Below the pieces are notes generated by a model, which was not told where the DNA came from, did no database searches, and worked only from the letters and a program-made list of their open reading frames with translations. Below are positions 51,086-60,538 of a DNA stretch of 64,000 bases, in pieces (within the stretch, counting starts at the first letter, position 1; every line of letters starts with the position of its first letter). Where the stretch lies: contig NZ_WJFD01000001.1 of the NCBI RefSeq assembly GCF_009647655.1, positions 2,418,001-2,482,000 of the forward strand, read 5' to 3'. Origin of the DNA: Chitinophaga sp. SYP-B3965 (lineage in GTDB: Bacteria > Bacteroidota > Bacteroidia > Chitinophagales > Chitinophagaceae). The translations under genes were made by a program, and so were the position numbers.

Positions 51086-51559
51086 TTACTTAGCGAGGGC
51101 CAGCGGCGCCGCTTTCGGCACGCATACCTCAATCATTTTACTCCGGATGTTTGAATACATGTCGAAGGTCTTCTTTAATAAGGAATATAATTCCTTATAG
51201 TTCGAAAACTGTGGTTTTTTAACATCACCGAGCTTGGAAAAAGTTGCTCCGGTGTGGGTGGTTGGGTCGGTTGAAAAGATCATTACCACATCTACTACGC
51301 CGCCTTCCAGGGATACTTCCAGCCCCGCATTCAGCCCCTTGGCAATGCGGTTCCCTTCACTGTTCTCCAGGATGTACGTAGTGGTCTTTGGATTATAAGT
51401 GGTCCTTGCGAACCCGAACTCGATAAGCATATCCTGCGCCTCGGCGGTGCTGAAATCCGTAAATGCAGGATCTGTCTGGTAATTCTCAGATAAGGTATGA
51501 TACCAGTTTACAAAATCAAGTCCTTCCAATACTTTTTTAAGAACGGGATTTACTTCCAT
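51086..51559 (-). CDS. Hypothetical protein
   Basis: 157 aa, cytoplasmic-looking, not recognised. It contains a helical start (VLKKVLEGLDFVNWYHTLSENY), a beta-rich middle (LEVSLEGGVVDVVMIFSTDP) and a helical end. It lies 15 bp upstream of the penicillin acylase gene, in the same direction. Confidence 0.55.
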   Translation of the reverse strand: MEVNPVLKKVLEGLDFVNWYHTLSENYQTDPAFTDFSTAEAQDMLIEFGFARTTYNPKTTTYILENSEGNRIAKGLNAGLEVSLEGGVVDVVMIFSTDPTTHTGATFSKLGDVKKPQFSNYKELYSLLKKTFDMYSNIRSKMIEVCVPKAAPLALAK

Positions 51560-51628
51560 AGAAACAGGCTTTAGGTAATGAATTCCTTGTTAATATACAC
51601 CTTTTAGCAAATATGTTTGCTATTCATT

Positions 51629-52723
51629 TTAAATATTTATGGCTGTTATGAGCCGTTCCACGTCCGCAGCGGTATTGAAACTGTGCAGTACCACCCGTAA
51701 ACGCTCCTGCCCTCTCGGCACGGTGGGATGTAAAATGGCCCGAACATCCAGACCTTCCTGTTGCAAATTGTGCGCCAATTGCCGGGCCTGCTCATTGCCG
51801 GGGGCCATCACCACCTGGATGGGAGTCTCGCTGGCCGCACCAGGAACGCCTTTCCGGAACTGCGCGATCAGTGAAGAAAGATGCGCCCGCTCCAAATGCA
51901 TGTCAGGAAAAATGTCATATGCAGCCAATATTACAGCTACCGCATGCGGTGGCAGTGCAGTGGTATAAATGAACGAACGGCTGAAATTGATCAGGAAATC
52001 CCTCAGTGCCACAGATCCCAGCACGATTGCCCCATGGCAGCCCACAGCCTTCCCGAAAGTATGCACCCTCGCAAAACAACTGAGCCCCAGGGCCTGCATT
52101 AAGCCTTCTCCCTTCGGTCCTATCACCCCGGTGGCATGCGCCTCATCCACGATCAGGAATGCCCCGAGTTTATCACAAAGGGCAGTGATCTCTGCCAGCA
52201 GCGCCATATCCCCATCCATGGAATACACGGATTCTACTGCCACAAATACACGGCCGTCTACTGCTAAGATCTTTTTTTGCAGATCTTCCACACTATTGTG
52301 GATAAAAGAAAAGGATTGCGCGGCTGATAAACGAACCCCATCCCGGATGGAGGCATGGATCAGTTGATCGTATATGATGGTATCGCCTTTTTGCGGTACG
52401 GCGGAAAACAAACCCAGGTTAGCATCGTATCCTGAATTATAGATCAGCCCGGCAGGTGTTTCATGGAATGAAGCCAACACCCGCTCTGCCTCTTCCACTA
52501 ATTCATAATTCCCGGCTAACAACCTTGATCCTCCGCTCCCATGTACCTGTGCCAGTTGCCGGCTGATGGTCAGCGCTTCTTCCTGCACGCGTTCACTCCT
52601 TGCCAAACCGAGGTAATCATTTGAACAGAAATCTATCTTGCCCCCCGGTAACCGCAACTGCCGGAAAGCATGCTGCTCCCGGCGTTTGTTCAATGCTGTT
52701 TCCAGAAAGTCTTCTTTTCGCAT
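51629..52723 (-). CDS. bioF: 8-amino-7-oxononanoate synthase-type PLP enzyme
   Basis: 364 aa. Alpha-oxoamine synthase family: HGSGGSRLLAGNYELVEE (61-78), DEAHATG (193-199) and the PLP Lys225 in HTFGKAVG. It condenses pimeloyl-CoA/ACP with alanine in biotin synthesis. The 2-amino-3-ketobutyrate ligase is a close relative, but the short N terminus and KIDFCSNDYLGLA favour BioF. No other bio genes are adjacent in the window. Confidence 0.82.
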   Translation of the reverse strand: MRKEDFLETALNKRREQHAFRQLRLPGGKIDFCSNDYLGLARSERVQEEALTISRQLAQVHGSGGSRLLAGNYELVEEAERVLASFHETPAGLIYNSGYDANLGLFSAVPQKGDTIIYDQLIHASIRDGVRLSAAQSFSFIHNSVEDLQKKILAVDGRVFVAVESVYSMDGDMALLAEITALCDKLGAFLIVDEAHATGVIGPKGEGLMQALGLSCFARVHTFGKAVGCHGAIVLGSVALRDFLINFSRSFIYTTALPPHAVAVILAAYDIFPDMHLERAHLSSLIAQFRKGVPGAASETPIQVVMAPGNEQARQLAHNLQQEGLDVRAILHPTVPRGQERLRVVLHSFNTAADVERLITAINI

Positions 52724-52764
52724 AATGTCAAAACTAAGTATCTTGGCGCAATATCAAACATTGT

Positions 52765-53364
52765 ATGAGTAGTAAAGTTTCGATCCTTGGCTTAAAATTA
52801 CCATCGGACCCGCGGTGGGTGGACCTGGCAGCAATCTCCCTGGAAGAAGTATTAACGGATCATGCTTTCTGCGAACAAAAAGCCGCTACCTCCTGCATCT
52901 CCCTCATTCAACGTTACCCGGATAAAGACAAACTGGTGGAAGAACTTGCTCCCATCGTTACGGAAGAATGGGGCCATTTCCGCCAGGTGCTGGCCGAAAT
53001 GAAAAAACGCGGCTTCACACTCGGCAAACAACGCAAAGATGAATATGTAAATGAACTGATCTCCTTCCAGGTAAAAGGCGGCTCTCCCGATGATGTGCTG
53101 CTGGACAGGCTCCTGATCTTCGCTTTAATTGAAGCCCGCAGCTGTGAACGTTTCCGCCTCCTCAGCGAAGGCCTTGAAGATGCTTACCTCCGCGAATTCT
53201 ACCGTAAGTTCATGATCTCCGAAGCAGGCCACTACCGCCTCTTCATAGACCTCGCCAATGAATACCTCCCGGAAGAAAAAGTGAAAAAACGCTGGGCGGA
53301 ATGGCTGGAATTTGAAGCCGGCATGATCGGCAATCTCAAAGTGCGTGGCGACAGAATGCACTAA
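52765..53364 (+). CDS. miaE: MiaE-like tRNA-(ms2io6A) hydroxylase
   Basis: 199 aa. A ferritin-like diiron protein with LEEVLTDHAFCEQKAA, EEWGHF (ExxH), EARSCERF and SEAGHYRLF (second ExxH), the pattern of MiaE, which hydroxylates the isopentenyl group of modified A37 in tRNA. It requires O2. It is divergent from bioF and shares the terminal four bases with the convergent patatin gene. Confidence 0.88.
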   Translation: MSSKVSILGLKLPSDPRWVDLAAISLEEVLTDHAFCEQKAATSCISLIQRYPDKDKLVEELAPIVTEEWGHFRQVLAEMKKRGFTLGKQRKDEYVNELISFQVKGGSPDDVLLDRLLIFALIEARSCERFRLLSEGLEDAYLREFYRKFMISEAGHYRLFIDLANEYLPEEKVKKRWAEWLEFEAGMIGNLKVRGDRMH

Positions 53365-55589
53365 AAATGGAAACCCAGATTCACATAAGCTTTTAAATAC
53401 TGCGCCTGATCACTGTACATAACGGTGGCCTCCATAGGCCCCAGCCTTGTGCTGTAGCCGAATGTTACGCCATACCCCGTTACATAATTATATTTCGTTT
53501 CTGAAAGACCATTAAAATCATACGCGCCGAATGATGCCTTCGGTGTAATAAAGATATTCCGCATGGCCTCGTATTGAAAACCCAGGGAAGTGGACGCCAC
53601 GCTGGACGTATTCACCTCTCCATGATACAATCCCATAAAGGGGATCTGGTTACGGGTGAAATCTGTGAGACCTCCTATCAGGAAGTCATTCGTCAGCTGC
53701 TGGTTATAGTTGAAATTAAACCCGGCATAACCATTCACGATCAAACTGGACTTCTTCGAAAAAGGGAAATAATAATTCATTTTCAGCAGCACCCGCTGGT
53801 AATCAGAAAAGTTATAGCCAATACTATCTCCGTTCTGCGGCACTCCTTCCAGCGTTATCCGGATATCGGGGTTCTGGTTATAGATCATGCCCGCTTCGAA
53901 GGTGATCTCTGCGCCTCTTGTGGGGAATTGCTTCCTGTCCACCGTACTCAGACCATAATAGAAGAAGGAATTGAACTGTTTCGTGTTCCCATCCAGCTCT
54001 ATATAAGGGCTCAGCCTTGGTTTGATACGGATGTATTCCCAGCGGGAACCTACCCCTATCGCCATTACCCGGTTCAGCATATACTGTAGTTTCACATCTA
54101 CAGCAGCGTATTTGTTCCGGTATTCCTGGATCTTCTTAAAATTGTCGTAGAAATTGTAAGGGTTGTTCTCGTAATAAGCACCCAACCCAAAACCCCAGTT
54201 CCGCTTGCGCCCCATGTATTTGAAAAACTCTGCCCTGATCCGCGGATTCTCACTGATGGCCACGGTGACGTAGGCACGGGAGTTGGGAACGATGAAATTA
54301 CGCTGGGTAAGGTTGATGATAGCGCTGGCATTAGTGAACGTATTGTAATGCAGCGCAAACTTCACGTAACTGAGCTGGTTCTCTTCCACATCTATTTCCA
54401 GCTGACTGGTACCATAACCCTGCGGCGTAAGGTGATAGGTGATCTGTTTGTAGAAACGTGTGCCATATACGTTCAGGATCGCCTCTTCAATCATCTCTGG
54501 TGTATAACAACCACCCGCCTCCAAACCCAAACGGCCACGGAAGAACCTTTCATCGGAATGTACCAGTCCTTTTATCTTAATACCGGAAACCTCCACATCC
54601 GGCACATGCGGCAGGCGGTTGGCCACCCATTCCTCTTTTCCATAAATAGCATCAAGAGAATCAACCATGTGTTTAAAAACCGGGTACATCTCTCTTCCCA
54701 TGCGCTTTCCTTCTTCCATAATGGAATCCACACTATTGAAACTGGCAGCGGAATAATTTTTCAGTTCATGATGAATATAAATATCCGCCAGTTTACGGGC
54801 CTTCACAAAATCATCCGCATCCTTGTAGAAACCCAGCTGATATAGTACATCAAATGGCGTCTGCAGTTCATCTACCGGCCGCAGGCCACTGCTCACGTTG
54901 GAACCGATAATAAAATCAGCACCCATCTCTTTAGCCGTAACAGAAGGGAAATTACGTACTACCCCTCCATCCACCAATTTCTTGTCCCCGATCTTTACAG
55001 CCGTGAACACGGAAGGAATGGCCATACTGGCACGCATACACGTAACCAGCTCCCCATGATCCAGGGTTACGATCTCCCCGGTAGCCACATCGGTAGCAAT
55101 ACATTTAAATGGTATACTGAGTTTGGAAAAGTCTTTGATATCCCGCGCCGGCCAGCTCAGCTTTGCCAGCTGCAGCCACAGGCGCTCCCCGGAGATCACG
55201 CCGGAATTGAGTTTGGGCTTGCCGTACTCAAAAGGGATCTCCAGCATATAACGGTTGTATTCCGCCCTTTCTTCAAAACTGATATCGTTCAGTACGGGCT
55301 GGTTGGAGAAAAGTGTGCCCCAATCCAGTTTCCGGGCCATGATCTCAATCGTATCCCCGGAATAACCCATGGCGTACAGCGCGCCCACAATGCTGCCCAT
55401 ACTGGTACCGGTTACATAACTGATCTTTAACCCGGCACTGTCCAGCGCCTGCAAAATGCCGATGTGCGCCAAACCTTTGGCACCACCACCGCTCAAAGTG
55501 AGGCCAATACCCGGCCTGTGGCCCGGCGCCTGTTGCGCCGCCAGCAAATAAGGCAGGAAAACAAATATTATTAAGAGAGATCGAAGCAT
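53361..55589 (-). CDS. Patatin-like phospholipase fused to an Omp85-type barrel
   Basis: 742 aa with signal peptide (MLRSLLIIFVFLPYLLAAQ). The patatin domain has the oxyanion loop GGGAKG (33-38), the nucleophile elbow GTSMG (60-64, Ser62) and the catalytic Asp in DGGVVRNFPS. After a POTRA-like region (about 330-410, VSGIKIKGLVHSDERFFRGRL) the last 300 residues form the 16-strand type barrel, ending AQYLKAYVNLGFHF with a C-terminal Phe. This is a PlpD-like (type Vd) protein: the lipase may be carried to or across the outer membrane. Confidence 0.9.
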   Translation of the reverse strand: MLRSLLIIFVFLPYLLAAQQAPGHRPGIGLTLSGGGAKGLAHIGILQALDSAGLKISYVTGTSMGSIVGALYAMGYSGDTIEIMARKLDWGTLFSNQPVLNDISFEERAEYNRYMLEIPFEYGKPKLNSGVISGERLWLQLAKLSWPARDIKDFSKLSIPFKCIATDVATGEIVTLDHGELVTCMRASMAIPSVFTAVKIGDKKLVDGGVVRNFPSVTAKEMGADFIIGSNVSSGLRPVDELQTPFDVLYQLGFYKDADDFVKARKLADIYIHHELKNYSAASFNSVDSIMEEGKRMGREMYPVFKHMVDSLDAIYGKEEWVANRLPHVPDVEVSGIKIKGLVHSDERFFRGRLGLEAGGCYTPEMIEEAILNVYGTRFYKQITYHLTPQGYGTSQLEIDVEENQLSYVKFALHYNTFTNASAIINLTQRNFIVPNSRAYVTVAISENPRIRAEFFKYMGRKRNWGFGLGAYYENNPYNFYDNFKKIQEYRNKYAAVDVKLQYMLNRVMAIGVGSRWEYIRIKPRLSPYIELDGNTKQFNSFFYYGLSTVDRKQFPTRGAEITFEAGMIYNQNPDIRITLEGVPQNGDSIGYNFSDYQRVLLKMNYYFPFSKKSSLIVNGYAGFNFNYNQQLTNDFLIGGLTDFTRNQIPFMGLYHGEVNTSSVASTSLGFQYEAMRNIFITPKASFGAYDFNGLSETKYNYVTGYGVTFGYSTRLGPMEATVMYSDQAQYLKAYVNLGFHF

Positions 55590-55714
55590 GCGGTCAACCG
55601 TCCTTGAATGGGAATAAAGGTAAAGGTTTTAACAATCCGAAAAACAACCTGTAAGGAAAGTGATTTTATTTATTAAAGTATTTCTCTATCTTTTCGGGAT
55701 AACAATTTCACTTT

Positions 55715-57223
55715 ATGAGTTTACCGAATCAAAAGCAGAATATCTGGCAAGTGATATTCGCATCGTCTGCAGGCACCCTGATTGAGTGGTACGACTTCTA
55801 CATCTTTGGTAGTCTTTCCCTGATCTTATCTGAAAAATTCTTCCCTGACACTAATCCAACCCTCTCTTATGTAGCCACACTGGCCACTTTTGCAGTAGGT
55901 TTCATTGTACGTCCTTTTGGTGCTATCGTATTCGGAAGACTCGGTGATATGGTGGGCAGGAAATATACTTTCCTCCTAACCCTGTTGATCATGGGGGGCT
56001 CAACTTTTGCTATCGGGTTAATTCCCGGGTACGCTACCATTGGCATACTCGCGCCCATATTGGTTTTGATCCTACGCCTTGCGCAAGGTTTGGCCCTTGG
56101 TGGTGAATATGGTGGTGCGGCTACTTATGTGGCAGAACACTCTCCCGCCGGCCGCAGGGGCTATTATACCAGCTTCATTCAAACTACGGCTACCCTTGGG
56201 CTCTTCGTATCCCTGGGTGTGATCCTCGCCACCCGCACATTGATGAATGCAGAAAGCTTTAATGAATGGGGATGGCGGATACCATTCTGGTTAAGTATTG
56301 TACTGGTGATGATGAGTTATTACATCCGCATCAAACTGAAGGAATCTCCCGAGTTTGTACAGCTGAAAGCAGAAGGTAAAACTTCTAAGAACCCTATTAA
56401 AGAAAGCTTTGGTAATAAAGAGAACCTGAAACTGGTGTTGCTCGCACTCTTTGGGGCTGCCATGGGGCAAGGGGTAGTATGGTATACCGGTCAGTTCTAT
56501 GCTTTATCCTTTTTGCAGAATACCATGCATGTGGAGTTTGTACAATCCAATATCATTATTGCTGTTGCGCTCCTCTTCGCCACACCTTTCTTCATTTACT
56601 TCGGGCACCTGTCTGATAAAATAGGCAGAAAGAAAGTAATGATGACGGGGATGCTGATTGCTGCACTCTCCTATTATCCTATTTATAAAGCCATGGATAG
56701 TACGGTAGATCTTACTACAAAAGAAGAAGTGACCAGCATGTACCGCGTGGAAAGCAGCCTCACACCTGCGGACGGCGGGAAGTTCAATGAGAAATCTGCC
56801 AAGATACATACGTATACGGACAGCACTATCGTGAAAGAGGTGACTACTACGGCTGCAAGCGGGAAAGTAGATGTGAAGAAAGAAGTAACTGTTGGAGCGA
56901 AAAATCAGCTCTGGCTCACCTTCCTGATCTTCATCCAGGTGATGTTCGTAACCATGGTATATGGGCCAATTGCGGCTTTCCTTGTGGAATTATTCCCTGC
57001 GCGGATCCGTTATACTTCTATGTCCCTGCCTTATCATATCGGGAATGGTGTGTTTGGGGGATTGTTACCTGCTATCTCTACCTTGCTGGTAACGAAGTAC
57101 AACAACCACCTGGCTGGATTGATCTATCCTATCTCTATAGCAGTGATCTGCCTGGTAATAGGGTTGATCTTCATTAAAGAAAAGAAAACAAAAGATGGTT
57201 TTGCGGAAGTAGCAGACATCTAA
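55715..57223 (+). CDS. MHS-family (ProP/ShiA-like) MFS transporter
   Basis: 502 aa, twelve membrane helices. The MHS signature IFASSAGTLIEWYDFYIFGSL, GRLGDMVGRKYTF and RLAQGLALGGEYGGAATYVAEHSP is complete. Between helices 8 and 9 (about residues 325-398) there is an insertion of about 70 polar residues, rich in Thr, Val and Lys, not seen in standard ProP-type proteins. The substrate (osmolyte, shikimate, dicarboxylate) cannot be told. Confidence 0.88.
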   Translation: MSLPNQKQNIWQVIFASSAGTLIEWYDFYIFGSLSLILSEKFFPDTNPTLSYVATLATFAVGFIVRPFGAIVFGRLGDMVGRKYTFLLTLLIMGGSTFAIGLIPGYATIGILAPILVLILRLAQGLALGGEYGGAATYVAEHSPAGRRGYYTSFIQTTATLGLFVSLGVILATRTLMNAESFNEWGWRIPFWLSIVLVMMSYYIRIKLKESPEFVQLKAEGKTSKNPIKESFGNKENLKLVLLALFGAAMGQGVVWYTGQFYALSFLQNTMHVEFVQSNIIIAVALLFATPFFIYFGHLSDKIGRKKVMMTGMLIAALSYYPIYKAMDSTVDLTTKEEVTSMYRVESSLTPADGGKFNEKSAKIHTYTDSTIVKEVTTTAASGKVDVKKEVTVGAKNQLWLTFLIFIQVMFVTMVYGPIAAFLVELFPARIRYTSMSLPYHIGNGVFGGLLPAISTLLVTKYNNHLAGLIYPISIAVICLVIGLIFIKEKKTKDGFAEVADI

Positions 57224-57232
57224 ATATACTTG

Positions 57233-57267
57233 TAGCTGGTGTGCTCTTATAATGAGCACGCCAGCTA
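57233..57267. terminator. Bidirectional terminator between MFS and GSCFA genes
   Basis: TAGCTGGTGTGCTC (57233-57246), loop TTATAAT, GAGCACGCCAGCTA (57254-57267), one G-U pair, followed by TTATTT. Confidence 0.85.
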
Positions 57268-58248
57268 TTATTTCCCTCCTTCAAAATACCCCAGTTCCTC
57301 TCCCATTTCTATATACGGATGTGCTTCTATCAAAGCTTTCGTTTTCTTCACATATGCCTGTAAGAACTGCTGATGTTGCGGTGTTTGTGGGTTGAAAGGG
57401 CGATGCTGCCTGGCTCTTAATATCTCTGTTACCTGCTGGAGTGTTTTTTGTGTTTCTGTGCTGATGCAGTTCGTTGCAAAATGATCCCATACGTAGCTGA
57501 TGGCCAGGTCATTGGGGTGTACGAGGTCTTCTTTATAGAAACGATAATCGCGCAGGTCATCTATTACCAGTTCATATGCGGGGAAATAGAATAAACGGTT
57601 GAATTTATTTACGAGGTGATGTACGGCTTGTAATAGAATAGCTTTACTAAGGTTGTTCTCTACTACCCCATCGCGTACATATCTTACGGGGCTTACGGTG
57701 AAGAGGATGTTTACTTTCCTGTTCTGGAAGAACAACCGGTGCATCATGTTGTCTAATGCCGCGATGATCTCATTGGCGGTTAATAACCTTTTGTAGAAAG
57801 CTTGTTCAGGTACTTTGTGGCAATTGGCTACTATCTGGTTAGTTTCCTTCAGTACATACACATACGCAGAGCCTAAGGTGATCACCAGCCAGTCTGCTTC
57901 TTTTAAACGTTTACTGGCAGCGGTTTGTGAATCATTGATGGCTGCGAGTACGGTTTCTTTGATATCTCCTGAGAAGCGGGAATGATGGTCCCAGCTGTGC
58001 CAGAGGTCTTCGTGCTGGAATACATCGGTTTCGGTGTATTTCTTTTCATCCATATAGCTTTGCATGCTTTGTGCAATGCTGAGGGGGTTGAAAAGGATAC
58101 CGTTGGGGTTGATGTTTACGTTAAACTTGTTTTGTTGTAAACGTGCGCCGATCTCTTCTGCGAAGCAGGAGCCTGATAGCAGGAGTTTGTCTGTATATTG
58201 GATCGGCGGCTCTAGCGGAGCCACCGGGAATGTTAGGCGGAAGTTCAT
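57268..58248 (-). CDS. GSCFA-domain protein
   Basis: 326 aa. LLSGSCFAEEIGARLQQ gives the family motif GSCFA, with Ser as the probable nucleophile of an SGNH-like fold; further blocks are DWLVITLGSAYVY and FTVSPVRYVRDG, and the distal DLVHPNDLAI (Asp/His) completes the triad pattern. The family is common in Bacteroidota; function unknown, hydrolase or acyltransferase presumed. The repeat array lies directly upstream of its start. Confidence 0.85.
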   Translation of the reverse strand: MNFRLTFPVAPLEPPIQYTDKLLLSGSCFAEEIGARLQQNKFNVNINPNGILFNPLSIAQSMQSYMDEKKYTETDVFQHEDLWHSWDHHSRFSGDIKETVLAAINDSQTAASKRLKEADWLVITLGSAYVYVLKETNQIVANCHKVPEQAFYKRLLTANEIIAALDNMMHRLFFQNRKVNILFTVSPVRYVRDGVVENNLSKAILLQAVHHLVNKFNRLFYFPAYELVIDDLRDYRFYKEDLVHPNDLAISYVWDHFATNCISTETQKTLQQVTEILRARQHRPFNPQTPQHQQFLQAYVKKTKALIEAHPYIEMGEELGYFEGGK

Positions 58249-58288
58249 TTTGTAAAAGTATCGAATTCCTAAATGCTAGAAATCGAGG

Positions 58289-58835
58289 GGGAGGATTATT
58301 TTATATATCAATACCAAGACCGGAGGTCTTTATTTTTATATCAAAGCCGGGCCGGGATGTTGATTCTATTTTTCAAAACGAAGAATCGAAGGTCTTTTTA
58401 TATCAATACTAAGACCGGAGGTCTCTATTTTCATATCAATGCCGGACCGGGATGTTGATTCTATTTTTCAAAACGAAGAATCGAAGGTCTTTTCATATCA
58501 ATACTAAGACCGGAGGTCTATTTTCATATCAATGCCGGAACCGGGATGTTGATTCTATTTTTCAAAACGAAGAACCGAAGGTTCTTTTATATATCAATGC
58601 CAAGACCGGAAGTCTTTTTCATCAACGCCGGAACTGGGATGTTGATTCTATTTTTCAAAATAAAGAACCGAAGGTTCTTTTATATATCAATGCCAAGACC
58701 GGAGGTCTTTTTTCATCAATGCCGGAACCGGGATGTTGATTCTATTTTTCAAAACGAAGAACCGAAGGTTCTTTTATATATCAATATAAGACCGGAGGCC
58801 TTAATTTTCATATCAATGCCGGAACCGGATTGCAG
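58289..58835. repeat. Tandem array of about 94-bp hairpin-rich repeats
   Basis: The anchor GATGTTGATTCTATTTTTCA begins at 58356, 58451, 58545, 58638 and 58732, i.e. every 93-95 bp; incomplete units flank these. Each unit contains small inverted repeats: GAACC-GAA-GGTTC (or GAATC-GAA-GGTCT), AGACC-GGA-GGTCT and CCGG-AA-CCGG, plus ATCAA...TTGAT across the junction. Because the unit length is not a multiple of three and varies, the short frames in it are not coding. It fills the gap between HMG-CoA lyase and GSCFA genes. Confidence 0.85.
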
Positions 58836-58867
58836 ATTTCAATGCTAAAATACGGCTATTAGCCGTA

Positions 58868-59716
58868 TCAATGGCGGAAGACCTGATCTGCTAATGCACC
58901 CACCTCAAACAGCTTCTCCATACTAAAGGGTAAAGGAATACCTCTCTTAATACAAAACGCGGCCATATTCTCCGTAGCAATATTCCCTACCAGATCATCC
59001 TGTGCCATAGGGCATCCTCCTATTCCGCGGAGGGCGGAATCAAAGCGGCGGCAGCCGTTATCGTAAGCGGCGGCTATTTTTTCTTCCCAGGCGGTGGGCG
59101 TGGAATGAAAATGTGCGCCGAATTCAATCTCCGGGTATGCCGGGATGAGATGAGAGAATAGTTTGGAGATGCTTTCCGGTTTGGCTACGCCTACTGTATC
59201 TGCCAGGGAAATGATCGGGATGTTCAGTTCGGCGAAGGCGTTTGCCCAGTGTAATACTATATCTGTATCATATGGATCACCATATGGATTACCGAAACCC
59301 ATGGAGATATAGATCACCAGTTGCTTGCTGTTCTTTACGCAAAGCTCCTGCATGGTCTGCACTTCTTCCATGGATTCTGCAATGGTTTTATTTGTGTTGC
59401 GGAGCTGGAAGGTTTCAGAAATAGAAAAAGGGAAACCGAGGAAGTTGACGGCTTCATGAGAAACGGCATCTTCTGCTCCCCGCACATTGGCTACGATGGC
59501 CAGCAATTTGGTTTTGGGCGAAGGGTGAATGCCCTTCAGCACAGCCGCCGTATCTGCCATCTGCGGAATGGCTTTGGCAGACACGAAGCTGCCGAAGTCC
59601 AGGGTATCAAACCCCACTTCCAGCAAGCTGTTCAGGTAACTGATCTTTTCTTCTGTTGGTATCTGCTGCGGCCACCCTTGCATGGCGTCCCGCGGACATT
59701 CAATGAACTTGATCAT
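58868..59716 (-). CDS. Hydroxymethylglutaryl-CoA lyase
   Basis: 282 aa. Aldolase-type barrel with ECPRDAMQGW (6-15, catalytic Arg9-Asp10), FGSFVSAKAIPQMAD, metal-binding GAHFHSTP and the signature GIGGCPMAQDDLVGNIATE with the catalytic Cys. It cleaves HMG-CoA to acetoacetate and acetyl-CoA, in leucine breakdown or ketone metabolism. The AMQ replaces the more usual GLQ/GMQ. It lies 24 bp downstream of rlmB. Confidence 0.9.
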   Translation of the reverse strand: MIKFIECPRDAMQGWPQQIPTEEKISYLNSLLEVGFDTLDFGSFVSAKAIPQMADTAAVLKGIHPSPKTKLLAIVANVRGAEDAVSHEAVNFLGFPFSISETFQLRNTNKTIAESMEEVQTMQELCVKNSKQLVIYISMGFGNPYGDPYDTDIVLHWANAFAELNIPIISLADTVGVAKPESISKLFSHLIPAYPEIEFGAHFHSTPTAWEEKIAAAYDNGCRRFDSALRGIGGCPMAQDDLVGNIATENMAAFCIKRGIPLPFSMEKLFEVGALADQVFRH

Positions 59717-59740
59717 ATCCGTTGCTATTTTATCGGCAAT

Positions 59741-60520
59741 TTAACCCTTTACGGCCATCCGTTGACGCATAGCTTCAAACAGGATAATACCCGCCGCTAC
59801 CGATACGTTGAACGACTCAAAGTTGTTCTGCATGGGAATAAAGAACTGCTCATCCGATGCCTTGAGCAAGGCAGGATACACCCCTTTATCCTCAGACCCC
59901 ATGATCACTGCTATCGGCTCCTGCCATGGCAGATCAAATAAGGCTGTTTTGGATTCCATTTCACTGGCCAGGATCTTGATCCCGTTCAGGTGGAGGGTAT
60001 CTATGGCTTTGAGCAAACTATCCACGCGGCAAACAGAGATCCTTTCCAGCGCCCCTGCGGAAGCTTTGAGGGCTTCTTCATTCAGCGCTGCGATCCCTCT
60101 GTCCGGGATAATGATGCCATGTGCCCCGCAACAAACGGCGCTACGGGCAATGGCGCCTATATTACGCACGTCCGTGATCCCGTCCAGGATCAGGAAAAGC
60201 GGGGTTTCGCCACTTTCTATTACATGGGAAATTACGTCCTGCAGGTCCAGGTAGGCTACTTTGGCGGTAACCGCTACAACTCCCTGGTGGTTGGCCTGCG
60301 TTAAACCATTCAGTTTCTCCACCGGTACGGTGTTGATGGGAACTTTCAGTTCTGCGGCCATTTGGCGGATCTGGGGAATGATATCCCCGGTTGCGCTTTT
60401 CAGTAAAAATATACGTTCAATGGGCTTCCCGGCCTTCATGGCTTCCAGCAATGGCTGACGGCCTACTATCAGTGAAGATTGTTTCGGCTTGGGAGGCGAT
60501 GGTTTAAATCGATTGTTCAT
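59741..60520 (-). CDS. rlmB: 23S rRNA 2'-O-methyltransferase RlmB (TrmH family)
   Basis: 259 aa. N-terminal substrate domain (IVGRQPLLEAMKAGKPIERIFLL) and SPOUT domain with the three knotted motifs: TDVRNIGAIARSAVCCGAHG, IMGSEDKGVYP and FNVSVAAGIILFEAMRQR. It methylates G2251 of 23S rRNA using SAM. Other TrmH proteins are possible, but the N-terminal domain favours RlmB. Confidence 0.88.
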   Translation of the reverse strand: MNNRFKPSPPKPKQSSLIVGRQPLLEAMKAGKPIERIFLLKSATGDIIPQIRQMAAELKVPINTVPVEKLNGLTQANHQGVVAVTAKVAYLDLQDVISHVIESGETPLFLILDGITDVRNIGAIARSAVCCGAHGIIIPDRGIAALNEEALKASAGALERISVCRVDSLLKAIDTLHLNGIKILASEMESKTALFDLPWQEPIAVIMGSEDKGVYPALLKASDEQFFIPMQNNFESFNVSVAAGIILFEAMRQRMAVKG

Positions 60521-60538
60521 CGCGGCAAAGATAAAGCA

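Noticed and set aside
58289..58835. CRISPR array
   Set aside because: Units are similar throughout without unique spacers, the period is 94 bp with several small inverted repeats, and no cas genes are present.
58452..58848. Overlapping frames encoding repetitive peptides in the 94-bp array
   Set aside because: The repeat length is not a multiple of three and varies between 93 and 95, so the same DNA is read in changing frames; no promoter or conserved peptide.
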